Shown here in pieces: positions 12,203-23,700 of a stretch of 64,000 nucleotides of DNA (position 1 is its first letter; each line of letters opens with the position of its first letter). Position numbers and translations under genes: made by a program. The DNA lies in the NCBI RefSeq assembly GCF_003324165.1, contig NW_025407835.1, positions 372,001 through 436,000 on the forward strand, written 5' to 3'. This DNA is from Naegleria lovaniensis. Its lineage: Eukaryota; Heterolobosea; Eutetramitea; Acrasida; Naegleriidae. Below the pieces are notes generated by a model. That model was given only the letters and a program-made list of their open reading frames with translations. It made no database searches and was not told where the DNA came from.

Positions 12203-12371
12203 GCTGATTATGAAATGGTGAAGAGTACATGTGAGGAGAGGAGTAGGATTCATGATGAGGGAGATGTTGTGGTTGCAATGAAGGAGTTATTAGAGGTGGT
12301 GTTGTCGCACCCTTTGAAGTATTGCCGGTAGTTGAAATGCCTGTGGTCGCAGAGAATGCATTGCTTCTCAT
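9012..12371 (-). CDS. Zn2Cys6 binuclear-cluster transcription factor, Gln/Ser-rich
   Basis: 1119-residue protein in one exon. Residues 1-330 are low-complexity Gln/Ser/Pro/Asn, including an 11-Gln run near residue 57 encoded by a CAA-type repeat. A Lys-rich patch KKKKLKK lies near 335. At about 385-413 there is a perfect CX2CX6CX6CX2CX6C array (CVQCRQRHKRC then NRVLPSCSSC then ASKGIPC), the fungal GAL4-type zinc cluster, followed by a basic RTPRKKGR. A second basic patch KKRKKSEETDAKKKKK follows. The C-terminal half, about 590-1080, is mostly helical without low complexity and may be a regulatory domain like the fungal middle homology region; I cannot assign a family. Predicted nuclear DNA-binding regulator; target genes unknown. 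Its stop is 69 bp from the stop of the convergent XRCC2-like gene. Confidence 0.85.
12172..12201. repeat. (TTG)n / (CAA)n trinucleotide run
   Basis: Pure TTG repeat on the plus strand. It encodes the longest polyglutamine run of the Zn2Cys6 protein on the minus strand and is likely to vary in length between strains. Confidence 0.9.
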
Positions 12372-12726
12372 TTTTAATAAATTATGCTGAATCAGCCTTT
12401 TGAAGCAATAGTGAGTTGTCCGAGTGAGTCAGAATTTGGCAATTAAAAGATATTAATTTGGTGAGTTTTTTTAAAAATTGATCATACAACCTAGGTGCTT
12501 ACTCTTACAGAAATTGGTTGACCTGCGAATACTATTGCCGAAAAAAATCAATTGGTTGACCAAGTACAAATGCATCTAGCAGAAGAAATTTGTCGTGTTT
12601 GTATTTTCACAAGCTGAAAAACGGAGTCATTTCAAACTGGGAAGAGAGATAGACATCTCGTCGGTGTTATGAACCACAATGGCAAGCATGTACGAACGTT
12701 GTTTCTTCAACAGTTCTTGGTGTGAA
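12372..12726. other. Intergenic region upstream of the Zn2Cys6 gene
   Basis: 355 bp between the start of the Zn2Cys6 gene and the stop of the membrane F-box gene, both on the minus strand. It must hold the 3' end of the latter and the promoter of the former. I see no coding segment. A 12-nt direct repeat AATTGGTTGACC occurs at 12512-12523 and 12550-12561, 38 bp apart, and could be a protein-binding site. Confidence 0.5.
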
Positions 12727-15546
12727 TTAATCGTCTCGACCCAAAGCAAAGCAAACGAAAAAAAAGCAGGCAACACATGCTACAACACTCAGAATTATCA
12801 ATCCTAAACCATAAGCAATAGAAAAAACAGCAACAAAAGGAAATACTGTTTGTAAAATGAACGAATCTAGAACAGCACCAATTAAAGGAGCTACAATATA
12901 GATTGGGCTAACAATAAGGAATAAAACAAAACCAAATCCACATCCAGTTCCCAAACCAGCCCAAAATTCTTTGTTAATAATAAAAACTATCATTGGTACA
13001 AGTAAAAAGCCCAGTGGAAGACATCCTACAGCAGCATAGAGAGGAATAAATATTAAGGACCAAGGAATATTAAGGGCGTATTCAAGCCCGTCAATCTTAC
13101 AATTGTTAAAAATTAATTGTCATTAGTATTAAAACAACAAGTGAAAAATTATTATGAACGTTTTGTTGTGAACAAGTAAATACTACCAACCTTGGCAAAT
13201 AATAAAATAATAAACAACACAGAGAAGGCTAATAAGAAGCCGTACATTATTGTTGAAACGTAAAATCCTGCAATCTCTTTTGCAGACATTTGCAAACTAC
13301 GTTCAATCAATGGGAAATTGAATTTTCAAAGCCAACATTTTGGTGAGCAAAAGTCATGTCCAAATTTCACAAACTCAACGCTTACCTTGATTTCAGAGAA
13401 GGAATGCCACACATATAAGATAACAAACACCATACATAGGCAGGAATAGCAATATAGCTCAAAATTGGTAAATCTGGAAAGATAGCATACTTCAATCCTC
13501 CAACAAGCCATATATAGGGAATCCACATCCATGTAGAGCTAAATAATATAAGAGTTTGTGTAGTATATTCAATACGAAAATCCCCCAACTGTTTTGAGGT
13601 CCAAGCAGGATAAAATTCATATAAATGTGAATGACGAGCAATCATCAAATAGAAATAGGGGACTGTAACAATTCCGATTGATAGCCATGAGAATAACCAG
13701 TAGTAGGTTCCAATATCATTAGGAATGTATTCATCCATGGAAAGCGGAATTAAGATTAATCCAATCACAGCTGAAACGATGGCAACGACGATAAATCCTA
13801 TCCAAGCTCTAGTAATACTGTCCTGTTGTTCATAGTCTCTGTTAGAGATGTCATTTTGCTTATTTTGAATGATGTTATTTTCAATCTCCATCACTCGTTG
13901 TTGGACAAGTTGTTCCTTCTTGTATTTGGCGTATTTTGATTTGAAGGATGGTTGTATCATTTCTTCATCATTGTTTGTAATGGGTTGTTGGTCTTGTAGC
14001 TGCACAGTGGTCATATCTTGATTGATCTTGTCGAGTTTTTCTTGCATGAAAACTGGAACCTGATGAAGTTTTGTGTAAAACAAGTTGTCCATTCTTGCCA
14101 ATTTCCATTTTCCGAAATAGGTATGGTTTTTAGTGAAGACATTATATTGATCGACCTCATAAGGTTCAATTAAACCATTTCGACCTTTTTGACCTTTGCT
14201 TGTCCAAAAGTAATCGGATGAGGCACACTTGTTGAAGTATTGATTCACAGCTGACATTTGTAGATTGTTTCTCTTATCCAAATATTCAAGGATCTATGAT
14301 TGTGTTGAGTACGGTTTTGATTTGAAATTAATAGACCGTAGATTGTAGAGAAATAAAAATTGATGGAGTGGAGAATTAGTATACTTACATGTTCAAGAGA
14401 ATCATTGGGCAATTGGTTAATGTTCACAATATTTCTACCTTCTTGCTTTAACTTTTCAATCTCCTCGACTGGTATTGGAATAGACGGATTTTTATCCCAT
14501 GTTGTTGGAGCAACATAAAGTGCCTTTGGTGGAGGTGCTCCACCATTATCCAACAATGTACTTGCATCACATTCTTTCAAATAATCCACTGTTTGTTGCA
14601 CATCATTATCGTTCAATTGTAACAAATTAAGTAAAGTACTATCTTCAACGTTTTGTATGTTCTTGGAATCTTTCAATTTCATTTTGACGCTTCTAATCTT
14701 GAGTTGCATATCTAAGGTAAGAGCAGAATGGCGTCTCTTGGTCTTATCTTCATTGTAAATCAAATTTAAAGGATCATCTACTGAAATATCACTGGAGCTC
14801 TCATCATCCAAATTATCATGGACATCATGTATCACAATTTTATCGGTATTTTGAACGTCTGTTCCACCATTACTACTTGATGCAACCACAGGATCATTAG
14901 TACCACCATTATTGTTTTTTGAAAGAATGAATTCTAGTGTGGTATTGACATCTTCATTGTGATCCTCTAACAATTCAGCCAATACATGGTCATCTTTCTT
15001 TTCGAATTGATTAGCCATTGGTGTCTCACGAAGTCTCAACCGTAGAGTTCGAACTTTCATTTGCATGGACAGCGGCAAGGCTTTCTTTGGTTGTGAAGGT
15101 GATTGTTCTTGGGTAGTGGTGTCGTCGTGTGGATTTGGCAGTGTGCTTGTGTTTCCATTACTGGATGATGCTTGTTTCCCATTGCCATTATTCGTGTCCT
15201 CGTCTTCTTCAATCATAATCTCCGAACTACTTAAATTCAAATTGTTTGTATTGACACGACCCGTGTTAACACTACTGGAACCAGTAGTGCTTTTAGATGA
15301 CTTTTCCTTATAGTATTGATCCGTAATTTCAGAAATATTGACTTTGGATGGAGTGGGATCCCTCCCATGAACCATTGAAAAACTGGCCATCAAATCTCCT
15401 CCGTTCATTTCAATGAGCTGTTCAAGAGTGGATATATCCGATGATCCATACAGAGTGCTATTCTCTGCCATGAGCATTCGTTTCAGGATTTGAGCCAGAT
15501 CCGAATAGGTCTGCTTCGAGGATGATGATGAAGATGATGCAGACAT
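12727..15546 (-). CDS. Multi-pass membrane F-box protein with UBA/CUE-like repeats
   Basis: Four exons: 15546-14389, 14293-13386, 13296-13191, 13095-12727; 846 residues. All junctions are GT-AG and keep frame. The N-terminal half has three similar helical segments near 8-48, 160-215 and 265-325 (the last two with SMQMKVRTLRLRLRE and TLDMQLKIRSVKMKLK), each followed by a UBA/CUE-like pattern (ELLEDHNEDVNTTLEFIL; NLLQLNDNDVQQTVDYL). An F-box-like motif is created across the first intron: INQLPNDSLEH then ILEYLDKRNNLQMSAVNQYF. The C-terminal half holds about eight hydrophobic helices, starting with WIGFIVVAIVSAVIGLILI. This suggests a membrane-anchored SCF substrate receptor. The F-box and membrane segments are read directly; UBA/CUE identity and ligase role are inference. 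The transmembrane family was not recognised. Confidence 0.72.
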
Positions 15547-15644
15547 TTTTTGTTGTTCTTTTGGCGTGATCTTTGAACAAGGAACATTATAGTCGTTTAC
15601 AAGGTTCCAGTTTCAAAGAATGGAAATAATGTGATGTCAGAAAA
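15547..15644. promoter_or_regulatory. Shared divergent promoter region (98 bp)
   Basis: 98 bp separate the divergent start codons of the membrane F-box gene (-) and the PLP decarboxylase (+). Both promoters and 5' leaders must fit here or overlap the neighbouring coding sequence. No TATA-like or other motif is convincing. Confidence 0.45.
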
Positions 15645-17711
15645 ATGTTTCGTCAACCTTTCCGCAAAAGTTGGTCATTTCCTCTCCATCAGCGTTCTTC
15701 TCACTTTTTCATTCAAAAAATGATTCCAAATAATAACAACAACTACAACAACCTACCATCATCATCATATTACTCGACGACCACTAACCACTCGGATCCA
15801 AATTCAACAACCACAACCACAACAGCTATTACAGAAACAACCACTGCCTCTTTAAATTTTCAACATCCTTGGTCTTCTGATGATTTTAAAAATCATTTAC
15901 AAACAACGGGAGAGTTCATTACTGAATATTATGAAAAATTAATTCATGCATCATCATCAAAGGATCAATCCTTTCCGGTATGCTCTCAAGTTCAACCAGG
16001 ATATTTAGCCAAGTTGTTGCCATCAGAGGCACCTTTGAAAGGAGAACAATTTGAGGATATTTTGAAAGACATTTCGGAAAAGATTATTCCTGGAGTTACA
16101 CATTGGCAACATCCAAATTTTTACTCGGTGTGTGTTATTGTTTGAATAATTTACATAATCTTAATTTTAATTAATTTAAATTATTTTAAAATGAATAATT
16201 GTTGATATAATTTTTAAATAATTATTTCTAAATTATTGACCTATATTTTCATATTACTCATCATTTACAACAGTTTTTTAGTGCCAACTTTTCTTACCCT
16301 GCTTTAATTGGTGACATGTTTTCTGGAATGTTCAATGTAATTGGCTTCTCTTGGATCACATCGCCTGCATGTACTGAGCTTGAAACTATTGTCATGGATT
16401 GGCTTGCAAAAGCGTTACATTTACCAAAATTTTATTTGAGTGAAACAACTGGAGTAAGTGATTTCTCATTTCACACGTGTGTGAAATTCCAAAAAACAAT
16501 TATTAATATCAACTATACACATAGGGAGGATCCATTCAAGATACTGCTTCTTCAGCAGGAATTGTAGCTATTTTATCAGCTAAAGAGGCTAAACGTTCTC
16601 AACTCAAATCTCAATTAGGTCAAGATCAATTCAATGAGGCTGATTTTCAATCTAAACTCGTTTGTTATGTTTCAGATCAAACTCACAGTTCCATTCAAAA
16701 AGCATGTATGGTTACCGGTGTGCTACATCTTCGAAAAATTCCATCTTTTCCTTCAACATATGACATGAATTACAATGAACTAGAAAAAGCTATCGAACAA
16801 GATGAAAAGAATGGCCTTATTCCATTTTTTGTCTGTGGAACCATTGGAACTACATCCTCCACAGCCATTGATGATTTATCGAAAATTGGACCCATTTGTA
16901 AACAACATGGAATTTTCCTTCATGTGGATGCTGCCTTTTTAGGAGCGACATTGTTGTTGCCAGAATGCAGAAACAAATTTGTTGGAGATGAATGTGAAGC
17001 TTTGAAATACAGCGACTCATTCACATTCAATCCACACAAGTGGATGTTAACAAATTTTGATTGTTGTGCGTTTTGGATTAAGGGTATGTTGTGAAATTTT
17101 GTATTTTTTTGAATATATTTTCACCATGATGGATGTAAACGCTACAACATGAATTTATCATAACAGAAAGAAAACATTTAAAGAATGCTCTTTCGATTGA
17201 TCCAGAATATCTCAAAAATAAGGCATCAGCTACTGGCCTTGTTACAGATTATAGGGATTGGCAAATACCATTGGGTAGAAGATTTAGATCGTTAAAGTTA
17301 TGGTTTGTGATGCGAATTTATGGAATTGAAGGACTTCAAAGCTATTTGAGACATCACATTGAATTAGCAAAATATTTTGAAAATCATATCCAACAACAAG
17401 CGTCACGCTTCGAAATTGTTGCTCCTCGAGTTGCATCTCTAGTATGTTTTCATGCAAAATTGTCCACCGAACACGAAAAAGAATGGACGTTGCAAAAGGA
17501 AAATCGTTTGAACGAAATACTAGTAGAGAGAATTAATGCCAGTGGATTAATGTATCTTAGCCACACAGTGCTCAGTGGAAAATATAGCTTGCGAATGGCA
17601 ATATGTGGCTCATTTACCAATTTTCAACATGTTCAATTTGCAATTTCCACAATCGAAGATCATTTGAGCAAGTTGTTGGAGTCTGTTAAAAACGGAAGTG
17701 TTGCATTGTGA
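15645..17711 (+). CDS. Group II PLP-dependent aromatic amino-acid decarboxylase
   Basis: Exons 15645-16127, 16274-16453, 16525-17083, 17167-17711; 588 residues. Decarboxylates an L-amino acid to the amine using pyridoxal phosphate. Features shared with animal DOPA decarboxylase: SDQTHSS with the PLP-stacking His, the DAAFLG segment with the PLP-binding Asp, the Schiff-base Lys in NPHKWMLTNFD, and TDYRDWQIPLGRRFRSLKLW. The catalytic-loop Tyr is kept in DPEYLKN; aldehyde-synthase relatives carry Phe there, so true decarboxylase activity is predicted. The substrate (DOPA, tyrosine, tryptophan) cannot be told. The protein has about 85 extra N-terminal residues relative to human DDC (about 480), rich in Arg, Asn and Thr and starting MFRQPFRKSW; this could be a mitochondrial presequence, or translation may start at the Met codon at 15723. 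Introns are 146, 71 and 83 nt. Confidence 0.9.
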
Positions 17712-17741
17712 TCCACATAAATACTAGTGTGATTTATTCTT

Positions 17742-20700
17742 TCAAACTTTTTCAACAAACAACAAACTAGCATAATTGCTTAATGTATGAACCTTGGAAA
17801 ACAAAATTGGACATTCCAAAGAAATACATTTTTCTTCAATCGATGGAAATTTAGAGTTTGGTAATAATCCATTTGTCATATCCAATTCATGGTTGCAATG
17901 TCGACATATTTCAGAAAGCATATTCTTATTCTTTTCCACACTTCTCAATCGAAGCAATAACACCAGTGGGTATTCCTTGCACTTGACGCACATTGGCTCT
18001 TCCGAAGTCTTTGTTCCTTCGTCATGGCTCAATGACTTGCAATCAATGATCGCTCCACAACTCACACAAGGCACACTAATGGGCTTGAAATATCGCTCAA
18101 TAAAATTTTTGGATTTTCTAAATAATTGTTTTCTCCAATCGGCCATCAAATAAACATCACGTTTCGGTAAATTCATATACCAAACATTACAATTCACAAA
18201 ACATAACGAAAATAATCGATCCAAAGAGGGTAACAATTGTCGTGTGATGTAATAATTATAATGAAGACGATATTTTTGACGAGTGTTATGAATTACTACT
18301 TGATGATGGCAGTATGACGTATTACTACTAGTTCCCATACGATCTGCAATATAATACTTCGGATGAATGACCATATCTGATAATTTTGCCTTAGATGGAT
18401 GTAAGGGACTGAACACAACGACATAGGGAACTCGTTCATTAAATCTTGGCTCTGCTCTTGGATCACGTTGCATTTCTCGAATTGCTACTCTTGCAGAAGG
18501 AGGAAGATTCTTCTCAGATTTGTAATATCCAAGTTTGACCTTTTTCCAAAAAATAAAATCTTGTAACGAGCACTTTTCTGAGATGATTCTATAGAATTGT
18601 CTGGATAGATAGGATTTCACAAGAGAAAAATCAAGAGTTTCAAATAGAATTTCTAAACTCTTTTCCATTAAACTTCGTACCATTAAACAATTGTCTCTTC
18701 TTACGGCTTCAATGCCTTTGCAGAAAAGAGTACCTTTGGTTTGTGAAGGATTTTCAAAAGCTAGACCGACATATCTCTTCTTACTGACCAAAAAGCTAGG
18801 ATGAAATATTCGTTCCATTTGTAAAGTGATTGGTTTTGGATTCGAGTTGGTCACAATTCGAACAATTTCTTTGCCAAGTTTGAATGCTTCTTCTCGTGAA
18901 CAGTCAATACACTCGACAAATAGCGAGTCGGTATCTCCATATGCAACACGACACTTTCCTTTGAAGTGTTGATTGACAGTTTCAATTGCATTTTCAAGAG
19001 TTTGTCTTGCAAGTTGCACAATAGCATCTGCTAAATCAGAAAGTGGCATTCTTCCTGAGAAATTTGCTGATGTATAGCCATAGGTGACATTGGCAATAAG
19101 CTTTAAACCTAACTGACGAGCATTAAGAATTCGTTGAGTTTCAGTATCTTCCTTACTCGTTTCCTTCATTGCTTGCTTTACCATGACTCGAGTGTTGAGA
19201 ATTTCTGTACACATTCGTGGAAGAATTCCTTGTCTTACACTTGGTTTTACAAAAAGACATTGATTGGGAGTTATCAGAATATCTTGTTCAATAGATTTTC
19301 CATCGTTTCTGTTTTTTAACAATTTTCGCAATTCACTATTTGGTTCATAACCATCCAATGTTCCAAGCTTACTCTTCTTTTGATCCACAAATGCCATCTT
19401 TCCTAAACATGTACTATAACATAAATTATATGCAATAATAATGGATGGATAAAGAGATTGAAAATCTAGAACAATGACTGGATTCGTATATAATTTGCTT
19501 TGTGGCTCCATGACTAATGGTAAACACTCGATTGCTGCTTGTTCCATCACCTGCTTTCGTGTGGGTGAAAGAGCGACATAATTATACAATCGTGCAAGTC
19601 GAAGCATCATACTTTCTACTCGATATTGAGAGCCTCGGTTAAGGACTGAGAAAAATTCAATACCAAACACTTTCGCTAATTCTCCAGTTCTGTTCAAAAA
19701 GTCCAAATAGTTCAACAACTCGAGTGTGATGCTTGCCTTGGTGTAATAGTATTGAAGAATAATTCGATATTCAAAGCTGTCTTTTCGATGATGGCAACTG
19801 TTTGATAGGTCGCTAAGTGTTTGGTATGAATATTGTGGAATTCGCTTTCCGAGAATGTTAAAGGCAACATTATTTAGCGTGTACATATCCAGTTTCATTT
19901 CTCCATTCATAAGTCGCCAAACATTGATCACCACTCTTCCCTTAATCATCACACCAGATTGTTTGTTTCTTGCGTATTCTTGTGCCTTTTTCAAGATTTT
20001 GTCCTGTCTCTTGTCCTTGTTGGCATTATTGGCTTTGTTTTCACTTTGATAGAAAATTGAACGTGACAAGTCATAACAAATGTTCTTCCCAAGTACAGTG
20101 AATCCCCTCTCGATTAAATATCCAAGACCTTCAGTTTGCATTTCATATCCCAATAAAATGTCAGGATCTTCCTTGCAAATAAAATCAATGAATCCATTCA
20201 ACAGGTCTTGTTCCGTGTTGAATTCAAAGAATCGGTCAAAATTAAGTGGAATACATGTTAACTTGTGCTGTATGATGTCACTATCCTCTAAATCTCGATT
20301 GAGCAATAGGATACTCTCTGTACTGTTTGTAACATCTGCACAATTTTGAGAGCAAATTACAATGGCTTGAACTGGATCATAAATTGGATTTGGTAAAAAA
20401 TCTGCTCTTGTCATGACATGACATTCAATCGACATGACATTAATATTTTGCTTGGAGACGAGCTCCTTCTTATTTGAAGAGTCATCTTTTTCGTGAGCGT
20501 CTAAATTAAAGGCAGCCTTTTTTCGCTGGCTAGTTACAGATAACTCCGATACAAGTGATTGAGGTGCTCTTCTTCGTCTCCGTGACGGTGTGTTAGGTGG
20601 AGTGGTGTTGAGTGAACACAAATTCTTAGGAGGGAGTGAAGAAGCAACATCCAAAATGGGTTCATCAAACTCTGGAGATGGAATTCTGTTTGTAAAACTT

Positions 20701-23700
20701 TCAGAGTCATCACTTGAAGATATCTTTGGGTCTCTATGAAGTTCATTCATAACCTGCTTTAGTGTTGGTGGTCTTGGTGCAAATTCTAGTATCGTTTTGG
20801 AGTGAATGGTACTTGCTTTCAACTCAAATTTTGTAAAATGCTTTTGAAATGCAAAAACATCAAGTTCATCCAAGTGCTTACTAATAGGCATTTCTCCCTT
20901 CACTCTTTTTTTACCAAATATTGAAGAAAATCGAATAATGGAGCTTCTCTTACTTTCCAAATAATCTGCATGATTGCTGAAAAAAGGTCTTCTTTCGAGA
21001 CTCTTGACCATACCTCGATATTCCTTTGCTGATTCATGAAGATCGTCTAGTACCATGTCTAATGAGGGAGGAGAGTGTTTGTAATTCAGCGTGTACAAAG
21101 AAGCCTGGTCATCATTTTCACCATGTGATGTCCCGCTTAACGGTGGTGTACCAATATTGTCATCTCTACCATCTTGTTCGGTATTTTCATATTGTGCGTT
21201 GGGAATAATCAAAAGTGGAGGTGATAAACTGTCTCGAACTTGGACCTCATCCTCTGGTATGAGTTCGCTTTGGTGTTCATGTTGTAATTGTACTGAACTA
21301 GTTCCTAGTATTGGTGAAGATGGTTGGTTGCGGCTTTCTTCAGCAATAATTGCAGCTTCTCCAAACAAATCATTCCCTTCTTGAGGTGGTTCAATAGGAT
21401 TTTGATCTTCACCACCAACACTCATAGGTTGATGTGAAACCTCTGCAAATAGAAATCGTTCAGGTCTGACATCAAGTGCTTGTTGAAATAGAGAAAAAGA
21501 AATTTCCTGAGAAGGAATATTTGAAGACCCTTCGTGAGTAGAAAGTATTGATTTTTCCTGGAATGGAAAAAAGTTATCAAGAAAGAATTGGTCGTGCTCA
21601 TTTTCAATATTCTTCTTTGGTGTTGATGCTGATTCTTCTTGAAATGAAACTTTTCTCTTTTTGCTGGGAAGTAGATTGCTCTTGTTTCCTTCATGAGTAA
21701 AAATGTCCATTGACTTGTTGGAAAGCTTTCTAAAACTATTGTTTTTCACCGAGTATTCAAATCTACAAAAATATGTGTCTTTTGGTTGTTCAACAAATTC
21801 TTCGGGAAGTTTCTCTTCATTCAAGAAGCTATCAACAACAATGTTGGTAGGAAGGTCCTTAAAGTACTTATCCACAAGAAGTACGTTGCATTTTCCAATG
21901 ACTGTATCAATTAAATTAGTGTCGCAATGAGAAATCAAAAACACTTCATTCTCTCCATTCCACTCTCTTCTTCCACCTTTTGTTTCTTGAGGTCTATAAA
22001 ACCACCTCACTGTAACAGTTTTAGATTGGCTATTTTTGTCAACAACACATGCAATATATGGCTTACAATTTTTTGGAGCTCTCAAATAAACAAACTCTCC
22101 TATGGATACATCTTCAATGGTGAATTTGGTATTCTTGTCTTTTTTTCTTGTAGTCTTGTCAGAATAGCCATCATATTGAGGTATAAGTTCGTACATGTCA
22201 CCGTCGCTGCTGTCAGATGAATAGGTTTCTTCAGCATCAGATAAATGGTCGTCATCGACCTCAAGAACATGAATTGACTCATCCATGTCAATGACCTCCT
22301 TCATGGAGTTTATAATCTCCTGCTCCTCGTTTTCTGTGATATCTTCCATCTCTTCATCTTCGTCATTTTGATCCTCAAACCCCAGGTTGTTATATTCATC
22401 CTCCTTCAGCTCAAAATCTTTTTCTCGCATCCAATTTAAGATGCTTTCGAGCGCTTCATCGCTTTGGGTTAATTGAATGTTGTAACTGCTGCCATTCTGG
22501 TTGTGACTTGCCTCATAAGAACTTCCTCGTTCTTTAATTTCTTCATACGTGAGGAAAGCACTTGGGTACTTGGATAACAAGTTATTCAGAGCTTCTTGAG
22601 ATTGCTTAATCGTGGGTGTGTCATCTCGCAATCCGTTTGGTACTTGGCTGGCAAATATGATCTCATCTTCTTCTTCGTTTTTTTGGACCTTTGATATAAT
22701 ATCTACCAAATTATCGTACATGATATTTTCAAGCTCGTTTTTCACTGTTGGCTCTCTCTCAAATGGTGAAAAAGGGATCGGTGGCTGTGAAATTTCCATA
22801 TTGATGGATCGTCTCCTCTTTCTCTCTTCTTCCCAAATAATGTTCAGAGATTGAAGAAGCTTTCTGTCTTTTCCAAACTGATTGTCTTTTTCTTTTTCAA
22901 GAGAAAGTTGAACATTAATAATCTCTTGTCTATTCAAAATATCCCTGGAGAAAATGTCCATTTCAATCTCACATTTAGATAGCCTCTTGACATTCTCTGG
23001 TAAAATTGTTCCATAATTTGTAGCGTTTTGGCTGCATATCTTGTCAGTACTTTCGCAATTCTCAGCCGTGTGAAACGGTAACCTGAAAAACAGTTTTTCA
23101 ACATGCAAGTCTCCCATTCCATACACGTTGTAATCCATCATGAACTGTAAAGAAAAAGGAATGTGGGCCTCATACACAGAAAATTTATGACCCATCACAC
23201 TACTATTTCCGAACATGGCTGCCATTTTACCAACGTGACTAGGATTGTACACATAGACTTTTAAGAATAATTGAGGATTAAACCAGTATCCGTAGAATGG
23301 TGTACCTGTCACAACAACAATATCATGAATAAATTGTCTTTGGTTTTTGAAAACAGATTGATCTTGTTTGAAATTTTGTTGCATGTTGTTCGGAAGTGGT
23401 GTTCCATAGAGTGATCTATGAAAGGTTTGTTCAATAGTATTTCCTAAAACATGAATGAAATCGTAAACCTTTTTCATATTCAAGTTTAGTAAATGATCAG
23501 TACTCTTTGAATTTTTCATCGTTTCACCTTCCTCGAGGAACAATTCGTATGGAAATGACAACATAAAATACGGATACAATTGATGAATGTGCAAACAAGC
23601 TTTTTGTTTTGTTTCCTGTATTGTTCCATAGATATGCATAATAGGAACCAAATCAATATTTCTTCCTCCAAAGAATGAGCACTTTCTATCATCAAACAAA

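Noticed and set aside
11732-12331. Plus-strand frames rich in Val and Met opposite the Zn2Cys6 gene
   Set aside because: Antisense of the CAA-rich Gln/Ser region; no family features.
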